A DNA stretch of 64,000 bases from Micromonospora eburnea (lineage in GTDB: Bacteria > Actinomycetota > Actinomycetes > Mycobacteriales > Micromonosporaceae), in the NCBI RefSeq assembly GCF_900090225.1, contig NZ_FMHY01000002.1, positions 1,550,001-1,614,000 on the forward strand. The letters run 5' to 3'. This document shows, piece after piece, positions 56,756-64,000 of this stretch (its first letter is position 1; every line of letters begins with the position of its first letter). The position numbers were made by a program, and so were the translations under genes. The notes under the pieces were generated by a model that did no database searches, had not been told where the DNA came from, and worked only from the letters and a program-made list of their open reading frames with translations.

Positions 56756-57445
56756 TCAGCCCTGGTCGTTGCCGCGCTCCACGCTGGCCGGACCGAGGAT
56801 CACCGCCCGGACGTCGTCCTCCACGGCCGCCGTGCACACGAAGATCAACTCATCGCCGGCCTCGATCGGGTCGTCCGGGCTGGGCACCAGCACCCGCTTG
56901 CCGCGCAGGATCGCCACCAGCGCCGCGTCCCGGGGAAGCGGCACCGCGTGGATCGGCTGGCCCACGTACGGCGCGCTGGGCGGCAGGGTGATCTCGACCA
57001 GGTTCGCCTCGCCCTGCCGGAAGGTCATCAGCCGGACCAGGTCGCCGACCGTGACGGCCTCCTCGACCAGGGCGGCCATCACCCGCGGCTTGCTCACCGC
57101 GACGTCAACGCCCCACTGCTCGGTGAACAGCCACTCGTTCTCCGCCCGGTTGACCCGGGCGACCACCCGGGGCACCGCGAACTCGGTCTTGGCCAGCAGT
57201 GACACCACCAGGTTGACCTTGTCGTCGCCGGTGGCGGCCACCACCACGTCGCAGCCGGCGATGTTGGCCTCCTCCAGGCTGGCCAGCTCGCACGCGTCGG
57301 CGAGCACCCACTCGGCCGCCGGCACCCGGTCCGGGCGGAGCATCTTGGGTTGCCGCTCGATCAGCATCACCTGGTGCCCGTTGTCGATCAGCTCCTGGGC
57401 GATGGACCGGCCCACGTTGCCCGCGCCGGCGATGGCGATGCGCAT
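56756..57445 (-). CDS. trkA: TrkA-type potassium uptake regulatory protein (RCK), second gene
   Basis: A 229-residue cytosolic protein with an NAD-binding RCK_N domain (MRIAIAGAGNVGRSIAQELI, conserved GxGxxG) and an RCK_C domain (about 140-220). It binds NAD(H) and nucleotides to gate a potassium transporter. Its start is 3 nt after the stop of the first trkA gene, so the two are co-translated and probably form a heteromer (CeoB/CeoC in M. tuberculosis). No TrkH/TrkG channel gene is nearby; the divergent KimA-like permease is the obvious partner. Confidence 0.94.
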   Translation of the reverse strand: MRIAIAGAGNVGRSIAQELIDNGHQVMLIERQPKMLRPDRVPAAEWVLADACELASLEEANIAGCDVVVAATGDDKVNLVVSLLAKTEFAVPRVVARVNRAENEWLFTEQWGVDVAVSKPRVMAALVEEAVTVGDLVRLMTFRQGEANLVEITLPPSAPYVGQPIHAVPLPRDAALVAILRGKRVLVPSPDDPIEAGDELIFVCTAAVEDDVRAVILGPASVERGNDQG

Positions 57446-57448
57446 GGC

Positions 57449-58114
57449 TCAGTGCCCTCCTTCCGGCGGCGCCGCCGCCACCGACGTGGCCGGACCGATG
57501 ATGTCGTCGGTCACCAGCATGAAGACCTGGTCACCCTCCTGCACCACACTGGAGGCGGTGGGCAGGGTGCCGATCCCGAACCGGGTCAGGTACGCCACCC
57601 GGGCCCCGGTGGACTCCTCGAGCTGTCGCAGCGGCCGGCCGATCCAATCCTTGTGCACCGGCACCTCGATGATCGACACGGTGCTGGTCGGGTCCCGGAA
57701 GATCTCGACGTTGCCCTCGGGCACCAGGTGCCGCAGCATCCGGTCGGCCGTCCACCGGACCGTGGCCACGGTGGGGATGCCGAGCCGCTCGTAGACCTGG
57801 GCGCGGCGCTGGTCGTAGATGCGGGCGGCCACCCGGGAGACGCCGAAGGTCTCCCGCGCCAGCCGGGCCGAGATGATGTTGGAGTTGTCGCCGCTGGAGA
57901 CCGCCGCGAAGGCGTCCGCGCGCTCGATGCCGGCCTGGCGCAGCACCTCGCCGTCGAAGCCCGCGCCGGTCACGGTGATGCCGGCGAAGTCCGGTCCGAG
58001 GCGGCGGAACGCGTCGGCGTCCTGGTCGATCACCGCGACCGAGTGGCCGCGGGACTCCAGGCTGTGGGCGAGGGTCGACCCGACCCGGCCGCATCCCATG
58101 ATCACGACATGCAC
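57449..58114 (-). CDS. trkA: TrkA-type potassium uptake regulatory protein (RCK), first gene
   Basis: A 221-residue RCK protein: VHVVIMGCGRVGSTLAHSLE nucleotide-binding start, acidic D at the end of strand 2 (VIDQDADAFRRL), and an RCK_C domain from about residue 135 (STVSIIEVPVHKDWIGRPLRQL). GTG at 58114 follows GGGAGGAG; a longer in-frame start at 58171 is not supported. It is divergent from the KimA-like permease with 146 nt between starts, so expression of sensor and transporter can be linked. Confidence 0.94.
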   Translation of the reverse strand: MHVVIMGCGRVGSTLAHSLESRGHSVAVIDQDADAFRRLGPDFAGITVTGAGFDGEVLRQAGIERADAFAAVSSGDNSNIISARLARETFGVSRVAARIYDQRRAQVYERLGIPTVATVRWTADRMLRHLVPEGNVEIFRDPTSTVSIIEVPVHKDWIGRPLRQLEESTGARVAYLTRFGIGTLPTASSVVQEGDQVFMLVTDDIIGPATSVAAAPPEGGH

Positions 58115-58246
58115 GGCGTCTGCTCCTCCCACGGTGCGCCCCGGTGGGCCCGTCGACTGCGAGCCTGCCACGTCCCCTCGACAGGCGGGGGATCGACCGT
58201 ACCGCGTGGGTGATCAGCCACCCCCACCACGGCCGCCGGGTGGTCG

Positions 58247-58252
58247 TACTCT
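58247..58252 (+). promoter_or_regulatory. -10 element, probably leaderless, for the KimA-like permease
   Basis: TACTCT, 8 nt, then GTG at 58261; no ribosome site. Confidence 0.45.
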
Positions 58253-58260
58253 TGGCGGTT

Positions 58261-60330
58261 GTGGCCAGACCCACCTCGCTGCTGAAGCGACTCCTCGTCG
58301 GTCGACCGTTCCGGTCCGACCGGCTCCAGCACACCCTGCTGCCGAAACGGATCGCCCTGCCGGTCTTCGCCTCGGACGCGTTGTCCAGCGTCGCGTACGC
58401 GCCGGACGAGATCCTGCTGACGCTCTCCATCGCGGGCGCGTCGGCGTACGTCTTCTCGCCGTGGATCGCGCTCGCGGTCGTGGTGGTGATGCTCACCGTG
58501 GTGGCGAGCTACCGGCAGAACGTGCACGCCTACCCCTCGGGCGGCGGCGACTACGAGGTGGCGACGGTCAACCTGGGGCCGCGCGCCGGCCTGGCGGTGG
58601 CCAGCGCGCTGCTGGTCGACTACGTGCTCACCGTCGCGGTCTCGATCTCCTCCGGGGTGGCCAACCTCGGCTCCGTGCTTCCCTTCGTGGCCACCCACAA
58701 GGTGCTCATCGCGGTCATCGCGGTGACCCTGCTCACCGCGATGAACCTGCGCGGCCTGCGTGAGTCCGGCACGGCGTTCGCCATCCCGACCTACGGCTTC
58801 GTGATCGTGGTCGGCGGCATGCTGCTCACCGGCCTGGTCCGCATCTTCATCCTCGGTCACGACCTGCGCGCGCCCAGCGCCGGCCTGGAGATCCAGGCCG
58901 AGCACAGCGTCACCGGTTTCGCGCTGGTCTTCCTGCTGCTGCGGACCTTCTCCTCGGGCAGCGCCGCGCTCACCGGGGTGGAGGCGATCTCCAACGGGGT
59001 GCCGGCGTTCAAGGCGCCGAAGAGTCGCAACGCGGCCACCACGCTGCTGCTGCTCGGCCTGATCGCGGTGAGCATGCTGTTCGGCATCATCTGGCTGGCC
59101 CGGCTGACCCGCCTCCAGTTCGTCGAGTCCGCCAGCCAGATCATCTCCGGGCCGGACGGGTACGTGCAGAAGACCGTCACCACCCAGCTCGGCGAGGCCG
59201 TGTTCGGCCGCGGGTCGGTGCTGCTCTACGTGGTCGCCGGGATGACCGCGCTGATCCTGTTCCTGGCCGCCAACACCGCCTTCAACGGTTTCCCGGTGCT
59301 CGGCTCGATCCTGGCCCAGGACCGCTACCTGCCCCGCCAGCTGCACACCCGGGGCGACCGGCTGGCGTTCTCCAACGGCATCGTGTTCCTCGCCGTCTTC
59401 GCGGCTGTGCTGATCATCGGTTTCCAGGCCGAGGTGACCCGGCTCATCCAGCTCTACATCGTCGGCGTGTTCGTCTCGTTCACGCTCTCCCAGGCCGGCA
59501 TGATCCGGCACTGGAACCGGCACCTGCGCCGCGAGCGGGACCCGGAGGCGCGCCGCCGGATGGTGCGCGCCCGGGCGATCAACGGCTTCGGCATGGTGCT
59601 GACCGGCACCGTCCTGATCATCGTGCTGGTCACCAAGTTCCTGCTCGGCGCCTGGATCGCGATCGCCGCGATGGCGGTGATCTATCTGCTGATGCTGGCC
59701 ATCCGCCGGCACTACGACGGGGTCGCCGCCGAACTGGAGCCGACCGAGGCCCGCGGCATCCTGCCCGCCCGCAACCACGCCATCGTGCTGGTCAGCAAGC
59801 TGCACCAGCCGACGCTGCGGGCCATCGCGTACGCCCGGGCCACCCGGCCGGACACGCTGACCGCGGTGACGGTGAACGTCGACGAGAAGGACACCCGGGA
59901 TCTACAGGCCGACTGGGAGCGGCGCGAGCTGCCCGTGCCGTTGACCGTGGTCGACTCCCCGTACCGGGAGATCACCCGGCCGATCCTGAACTACGTCGCC
60001 TCGGTCCGCCGCGAGTCGCCCCGCGACGTGGTCACCGTCTTCATCCCCGAGTACGTGGTGGGCCGCTGGTGGGAGAACCTGTTGCACAATCAGAGCGCGC
60101 TGCGGCTGAAGGGGCGGTTGCTCTTCGAGCCGGGCGTGATGGTGACCAGCGTGCCCTGGCAGCTCGCCTCCACGGCCAGCAAGAACCTGGACCGGCTGGA
60201 CGCCACCCTCAGCCGCGGCCCGAAGCGGGGGCCCCGGGTGGCCCCGCGCAGCACGCTGCCGCCCGCCGTTCCGCCGGTGGTCTCCGCCCCGGCGCCGGAG
60301 AGCGGCCCGAGCACGGAGGAGCGCGAGTGA
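58261..60330 (+). CDS. APC superfamily permease, KimA-like potassium importer
   Basis: A 689-residue protein with about 12 membrane helices (residues about 35-490) and a C-terminal cytosolic alpha/beta domain (about 510-640; NHAIVLVSKLHQPTLRAIAYA), the layout of KimA (YdaO) of Bacillus, a proton-coupled potassium importer. Conserved start LPKRIALPVFASDALSSVAYAPDEIL and the SYRQNVHAYPSGGGDYEVA loop fit this group. An amino-acid substrate is possible, but the divergent pair of TrkA regulators supports potassium. GTG at 58261 fits the leaderless promoter. The methyltransferase gene overlaps its stop by 4 nt. Confidence 0.88.
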   Translation: MARPTSLLKRLLVGRPFRSDRLQHTLLPKRIALPVFASDALSSVAYAPDEILLTLSIAGASAYVFSPWIALAVVVVMLTVVASYRQNVHAYPSGGGDYEVATVNLGPRAGLAVASALLVDYVLTVAVSISSGVANLGSVLPFVATHKVLIAVIAVTLLTAMNLRGLRESGTAFAIPTYGFVIVVGGMLLTGLVRIFILGHDLRAPSAGLEIQAEHSVTGFALVFLLLRTFSSGSAALTGVEAISNGVPAFKAPKSRNAATTLLLLGLIAVSMLFGIIWLARLTRLQFVESASQIISGPDGYVQKTVTTQLGEAVFGRGSVLLYVVAGMTALILFLAANTAFNGFPVLGSILAQDRYLPRQLHTRGDRLAFSNGIVFLAVFAAVLIIGFQAEVTRLIQLYIVGVFVSFTLSQAGMIRHWNRHLRRERDPEARRRMVRARAINGFGMVLTGTVLIIVLVTKFLLGAWIAIAAMAVIYLLMLAIRRHYDGVAAELEPTEARGILPARNHAIVLVSKLHQPTLRAIAYARATRPDTLTAVTVNVDEKDTRDLQADWERRELPVPLTVVDSPYREITRPILNYVASVRRESPRDVVTVFIPEYVVGRWWENLLHNQSALRLKGRLLFEPGVMVTSVPWQLASTASKNLDRLDATLSRGPKRGPRVAPRSTLPPAVPPVVSAPAPESGPSTEERE

Positions 60331-61631
60331 CCGGCGGAGCTGCCGAGCGCGCCGTGACCGCCAGGGCCGCCGGGAGCGGCGCGTCCACCGAGGTGGCCGG
60401 GATCGGTGGCCGGCGTGGGCTGGAGGAGGCCGAGCGGGTCGAGCTGACCGTGGACGCGGTCGCGCCGGGCGGGCACTGTGTGGCCCGGGTGGACGGCCAG
60501 GTGGTCTTCGTCCGGCACGCGCTGCCCGGCGAGCGGGTGGTGGCCGAGGTGACCGAGCTGCACCGGGGCTTCGCCCGAGCCGACGCCGTGGAGATTCTCG
60601 TCGCCTCGCCGGACCGGGTCGAGCCACCCTGCCCGTACGCGAAGCCGGGCCGCTGCGGCGGCTGCGACCTCCAGCACGTCGCGCCCGAGGCCCAGCTCGA
60701 CTGGAAGACCGCCGTGGTGCGCGAGCAGCTCACCCGGCTCGGCGGCCTCACCGACGGGCAGGTCGACGCGCTCGACGTCCGGGTGGCGGCACTGCCCGGC
60801 GGGCCGCTCGGCTGGCGCTCCCGGGTCCGCTACGCGGTCGACGGGGCCGGCCGGGCCGGGCTGCTCAAGCACCGCTCGCACGAGGTGGTGCCGGTCGACC
60901 GCTGCCGGATCGCCCACCCGGCCATCCAGGAGCTGCCGGTGCTGGCGGCCGGCGGGGCCCGCTGGCCGGACGCCGACGCGGTGGAGACGGTCGCCTCGAC
61001 CGGCGGAGACGTGACCGTCACGGCGTTCGCCGCGGGGTCGCCCACCCCGGTCAGCGGTCCGGACCCGGTCCGCGAGGTGGCCGCCGGCCGGGAGTGGCGG
61101 CTCCCCGCGTCCGGCTTCTGGCAGGTCCACCCGGCCGCGGCGGACACCCTGGTCGGCGCGGTCCTCGACCTGCTCGACCCGCGCCCCGGCGAGACCGCCT
61201 GGGACCTGTACGGCGGCGCCGGGCTCTTCGCCGCGGCCCTCGCCGGCCGGGTCGGCGACGCCCGGGTCACCCTGGTCGAGTCCGCCGGGCAGGGGGTGGC
61301 CGCGGCCCGGGAGAACCTGGCCGACCTGCACCCCGTGGAGGTGGTCGCCGCCCGGGTGGAGACCGCGCTGGCCCGCCGCCGGGTCACCGGCCCGGTCGAC
61401 CTGGTGGTCCTCGACCCGCCCCGCTCCGGGGCCGGCGCGCCGGTGGTGCGGCACATCGCCGCCGCCGGCCCGCGCGCGGTGGCGTACGTGGCCTGCGACC
61501 CGGCCGCCTTCGCCCGGGACGTACGCGCCTTCACCGGGCTGGGTTGGCGGCTGGCCGCGCTGCGTGGCTTCGACCTGTTCCCGATGACCCAGCACGTCGA
61601 GTTGGTCGGCCTCCTGCTGCCCGCCGCCTGA
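60327..61631 (+). CDS. TRAM-domain 23S rRNA/tRNA uracil-C5 methyltransferase (RlmD/TrmA type)
   Basis: A 434-residue enzyme: TRAM domain (about 35-95), four iron-sulfur cysteines (C, then C and C in CPYAKPGRCGGC, and C in DRCRIAHP), SAM-binding motif DLYGGAGLFAAALAG (about 292-306), and the catalytic nucleophile in YVACDPAAFARD (about 391-402). Makes m5U in 23S rRNA or tRNA; the precise site cannot be told from the sequence. Rv2689c family. GTG at 60327 overlaps the permease stop by 4 nt, so an unrelated transporter and RNA enzyme share an operon. A GTTAAC repeat follows. Confidence 0.93.
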   Translation: MTGGAAERAVTARAAGSGASTEVAGIGGRRGLEEAERVELTVDAVAPGGHCVARVDGQVVFVRHALPGERVVAEVTELHRGFARADAVEILVASPDRVEPPCPYAKPGRCGGCDLQHVAPEAQLDWKTAVVREQLTRLGGLTDGQVDALDVRVAALPGGPLGWRSRVRYAVDGAGRAGLLKHRSHEVVPVDRCRIAHPAIQELPVLAAGGARWPDADAVETVASTGGDVTVTAFAAGSPTPVSGPDPVREVAAGREWRLPASGFWQVHPAAADTLVGAVLDLLDPRPGETAWDLYGGAGLFAAALAGRVGDARVTLVESAGQGVAAARENLADLHPVEVVAARVETALARRRVTGPVDLVVLDPPRSGAGAPVVRHIAAAGPRAVAYVACDPAAFARDVRAFTGLGWRLAALRGFDLFPMTQHVELVGLLLPAA

Positions 61632-61645
61632 ACCCGGTGGCGGGT

Positions 61646-61696
61646 GTTAACAGGGGACCCTTCCTCTACCTCAAGCGTTAACAGGGGCCCTTCCTT
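61646..61696 (+). repeat. GTTAAC repeat family copy C, two direct half-elements
   Basis: Two tandem units in the same orientation, at 61646-61665 and 61677-61696, each GTTAACAGGGG(A)CCCTTCCT-like and differing by one base pair insertion. Unlike copies A and B, the arms are direct, not inverted, so a long hairpin is not formed. The second unit ends exactly at the anmK start codon. Confidence 0.75.
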
Positions 61697-62891
61697 GCGA
61701 ATCGTCGGGTTGATGTCGGGGACGTCGTACGACGGGGTGGACGTGGCGGTGGCCGAGTTCACCCGGGACGGGGAGACGCTGCTGCTGCGCCCGTTGGGGC
61801 ACCGTGGCCTGGACTACCCCGACGACCTGCGCGCCGAGATCTCCGCGCTGCTGCCGCCCGGGGCCACCACGATCGAGGCGGTCTGCTGGCTCGACAACCG
61901 GCTCGGGGAGGTCTTCGCCGAGGCGGCGGCGATCGGGGTCGAGCTGGCCGGGGGCCGGGTCGACGCGGTGGTCTCGCCGGGGCAGACCGTCTTCCACTGG
62001 GTCGAGGCGGGGCGGGCCCGGGGCACCCTGCAACTCGGCGCGCCGGCCCGGGTGGCCGCCCGGGTGGGCGTACCGGTGCTGCACGACCTGCGGTCGGCGG
62101 ACGTGGTGGCCGGCGGTCAGGGCGCGCCGCTGGTGCCGGCCTTCGACGCGCTGCTGCTCGACCCGGCCGACCCCGCGCCGCCCGCGGCGCTCGACCTGGA
62201 CGGCCGCGCGCCGCGGGCGGCGCTCAACCTCGGCGGGATCGCCAACCTCACCGTGGTCGCCCCCGGCGCCCCCGTCCTCGGGTACGACGTGGGCCCGGCC
62301 AACGCGCTGCTCGACGCGGCGGCCCGGCGTTTCCTCGACCGGCCCTGTGACCTCGACGGGGCCCGTGCGGCGGCCGGCCGGGTGCACCCGCGCCTGCTGG
62401 AGCTGCTGCTCGCCGAGCCGTACTACGCCGCGCCGCCGCCCAAGTCCACGGGCAAGGAGCTGTTCCACGGCGGCTACCTGGACGGGAAGCTGGCCGCGCT
62501 GGGTGAGCCGGTGGCCGCCGACGACGTGCTCGCCACGCTGACCGAGCTGACCGCCCGGACGGTCGCCGCCGAGTGCGACCGGTTCGGGGTGACCGAGGTG
62601 GTCGCGGCGGGCGGGGGCGTGCGCAACCGGACCCTGCGCGCCCGGCTGGCCGCGCTCGGGCAGGGGCGGTGGCGGCTGCGGACCACCGACGAGCTGGGGG
62701 TGCCGGCGCAGGCCAAGGAGGCGTACGCGTTCGCCCTGCTCGGCTGGCTCTCCTGGCACGGGCTGCCCGGGGCGATCCCGTCGGTGACCGGGGCGTCCCG
62801 GGCCGCCGTGCTGGGCTCCTGGACCCCGTCCGGCCCGGCGTACGCGGCCGTGCCACCGGCCCCGCCGCGCCGGCTGGTCGTCACCGCGTGA
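61695..62891 (+). CDS. anmK: Anhydro-N-acetylmuramic acid kinase AnmK
   Basis: Converts anhydro-MurNAc to MurNAc-6-phosphate in peptidoglycan recycling. The 398-residue protein has the family start [21 protein letters not shown], the catalytic aspartate in [32 protein letters not shown] and [14 protein letters not shown] at 61695 is chosen because the conserved protein begins there; an upstream ATG at 61644 would translate the repeat element into non-conserved sequence. No clear ribosome site precedes either, as the repeat occupies that space. No MurQ gene is nearby. Confidence 0.92.
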   Translation: MRIVGLMSGTSYDGVDVAVAEFTRDGETLLLRPLGHRGLDYPDDLRAEISALLPPGATTIEAVCWLDNRLGEVFAEAAAIGVELAGGRVDAVVSPGQTVFHWVEAGRARGTLQLGAPARVAARVGVPVLHDLRSADVVAGGQGAPLVPAFDALLLDPADPAPPAALDLDGRAPRAALNLGGIANLTVVAPGAPVLGYDVGPANALLDAAARRFLDRPCDLDGARAAAGRVHPRLLELLLAEPYYAAPPPKSTGKELFHGGYLDGKLAALGEPVAADDVLATLTELTARTVAAECDRFGVTEVVAAGGGVRNRTLRARLAALGQGRWRLRTTDELGVPAQAKEAYAFALLGWLSWHGLPGAIPSVTGASRAAVLGSWTPSGPAYAAVPPAPPRRLVVTA

Positions 62892-62948
62892 CCCGGCGCT
62901 CACCCCGGCCGAGATCCATGGTCGGGCTGCGGGCCGGTGGGCGGCCGA

Positions 62949-62954
62949 TAGACT
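62949..62954 (+). promoter_or_regulatory. -10 element, probably leaderless, for dxs
   Basis: TAGACT, 8 nt, then ATG at 62963; no ribosome site. Confidence 0.5.
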
Positions 62955-62962
62955 CTTCGTTC

Positions 62963-64000
62963 ATGAGTGTTGAAGAGGACACGGCCAACCACGGTCGGCT
63001 GCTCGGCACCGTCCGGGGCCCGCAGGACGTGAAGCGGATGACCGCCGAGCAGCTGGACATCCTCGCCTCCGAGATCCGTGACTTCCTGATCGCCAAGGTC
63101 TCCCGCACCGGCGGGCACATCGGCCCCAACCTCGGGGTGGTGGAGCTGACCCTGGCCATGCACCGGGTCTTCGACTCGCCGCGGGACCGGCTCCTGTTCG
63201 ACACCGGCCACCAGGCCTACGTACACAAGATCATCACCGGCCGGCAGGAGGGTTTCGACAAGCTCCGCCAGCGTGGTGGCCTCTCCGGCTACCCCAGCCA
63301 GGCGGAGAGCGAGCACGACCTGATCGAGAACTCGCACGCCTCCACCGCCCTGTCGTACGCGGACGGGCTGGCCAAGGCGTACGCGCTGCGCGCCGAGAAG
63401 CGCTGCGTGGTCGCCATGGTCGGCGACGGCGCGCTGACCGGTGGCATGTGCTGGGAGGCGCTGAACAACATCGCCGCCGCCGGCAACCCGCTGGTCATCG
63501 TGGTCAACGACAACGGCCGGTCGTACGCGCCGACCATCGGCGGCCTCGCCGACCACCTCTCCTCGCTGCGGCTCAACCCCGGCTACGAGCGGGTGCTCGA
63601 CACCGTCAAGGACGCCCTCGGCTCGACCCCGCTGGTCGGCAGGCCGATGTACGAGGTGTTGCACGCGGTCAAGAAGGGCATCAAGGACGCGGTCGCGCCG
63701 CAGGCCATGTTCGAGGACCTCGGCATCAAGTACGTCGGCCCGGTCGACGGCCACGACGTGGCCGCGGTCGAGTCGGCGCTGCGCGCCGCGAAGAACTTCG
63801 GCGGCCCGGTGATCGTGCACGCGGTCACCCGCAAGGGCTACGGCTACCGCCCGGCCGAGGAGGACGAGGCGGACTGCTTCCACGGCCCTGGGGCGTTCGA
63901 CATCCAGACCGGCAAGCTCGTCGCCGCCCCCTCGGTGAAGTGGACCCACGTCTTCGCCGACGAGCTGGTCGCGATCGCCGACGAGCGGCCCGACGTGGTC
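62963..64000 (+). CDS. dxs: 1-deoxy-D-xylulose-5-phosphate synthase, 5' part
   Basis: First enzyme of the MEP isoprenoid pathway (pyruvate plus glyceraldehyde 3-phosphate). 346 codons are present and the frame is open to the edge; the full protein should be about 630-650 residues. Visible parts: [19 protein letters not shown] (N-terminal catalytic histidine region), the ThDP motif [15 protein letters not shown]...NDN (about 154-180), and the linker [13 protein letters not shown]. The pyrimidine-binding and C-terminal domains lie beyond the window. Note that DMAPP made by this pathway is also the substrate of MiaA. Confidence 0.95.
   Translation, partial: MSVEEDTANHGRLLGTVRGPQDVKRMTAEQLDILASEIRDFLIAKVSRTGGHIGPNLGVVELTLAMHRVFDSPRDRLLFDTGHQAYVHKIITGRQEGFDKLRQRGGLSGYPSQAESEHDLIENSHASTALSYADGLAKAYALRAEKRCVVAMVGDGALTGGMCWEALNNIAAAGNPLVIVVNDNGRSYAPTIGGLADHLSSLRLNPGYERVLDTVKDALGSTPLVGRPMYEVLHAVKKGIKDAVAPQAMFEDLGIKYVGPVDGHDVAAVESALRAAKNFGGPVIVHAVTRKGYGYRPAEEDEADCFHGPGAFDIQTGKLVAAPSVKWTHVFADELVAIADERPDVV

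Overview
The window is very GC-rich chromosomal DNA from an actinomycete, most likely Micromonospora or a close relative in the Micromonosporaceae. The evidence is the gene content (LexA, NrdR/NrdJ, IdeR, SigA and SigB, Spo0M and several actinobacterial DUF families), the many GTG and TTG starts, frequent 4-nt ATGA/GTGA overlaps, and a dispersed intergenic GTTAAC/GGGGCCCC repeat that I remember as common in Micromonospora and Salinispora. There is no prophage, insertion sequence, CRISPR array, rRNA, tRNA or recognisable biosynthetic cluster.

The backbone follows a gene order I know from Mycobacterium tuberculosis (about Rv2733c down to Rv2682c): miaB, DUF349 gene, LigB-like gene, miaA, dapF, hflX, lexA, nrdR, ideR, sigB, a DUF3039 gene, sigA, suhB, a LytR_C gene, a DUF3093 gene, dut, a DUF3710 gene, an OB-fold gene, a DUF3159 gene, two trkA genes, an APC permease, a TRAM-type RNA methyltransferase and dxs. 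Lineage-specific blocks are inserted. ideR and sigB, adjacent in M. tuberculosis, lie about 9 kb apart here.

Layout. 0-4.6 kb: tail of an unknown gene, a small hypothetical gene, a DUF2277 gene, miaB, and a secreted GH5-CBM2 cellulase with a long structured leader. 4.6-18.2 kb: DUF349 gene, LigB-like/miaA/dapF operon, malic enzyme, hflX, a membrane-anchored beta-propeller protein, lexA with two SOS boxes, and nrdR-nrdJ. 18.5-26.2 kb: accessory block with a nucleotidyltransferase/DUF2332 pair, DUF6010 gene, GlxA-type regulator, an ECF42-type sigma factor with its DGPF partner, a methyltransferase/asparaginase pair, a DUF5522 gene and a lipoprotein. 26.2-37.8 kb: ideR, sulfurtransferase, an AcuC-type deacylase next to a Pat-type acyltransferase, a PadR-controlled ABC exporter whose permease is frameshifted, sigB and spo0M. 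37.8-45.9 kb: dtd with a methyltransferase, a subtilase, an HhH-GPD protein, a BrnT/BrnA-like toxin-antitoxin pair, a DUF3099 gene, pseudouridine catabolism genes, a DUF3039 gene and a TRIC-type channel. 46-64 kb: SF2 helicase, DUF7455 gene, sigA, suhB, small housekeeping genes, dut, a potassium module (two TrkA proteins and a KimA-like permease), RNA methyltransferase, anmK and the first 346 codons of dxs.

No single large unknown system stands out. The strongest unusual signals are: a 204-bp tract identical at 203 positions between sigA and sigB, including wobble positions (probable gene conversion); a TANNNT-N6-RTG arrangement at many gene starts, implying widespread leaderless transcription; the dispersed GTTAAC repeat, one copy of which abuts the anmK start; a nested-hairpin leader before the cellulase; a correctly spaced ECF42-type promoter; a one-base frameshift in an ABC permease; and the nucleotidyltransferase/DUF2332 pair.
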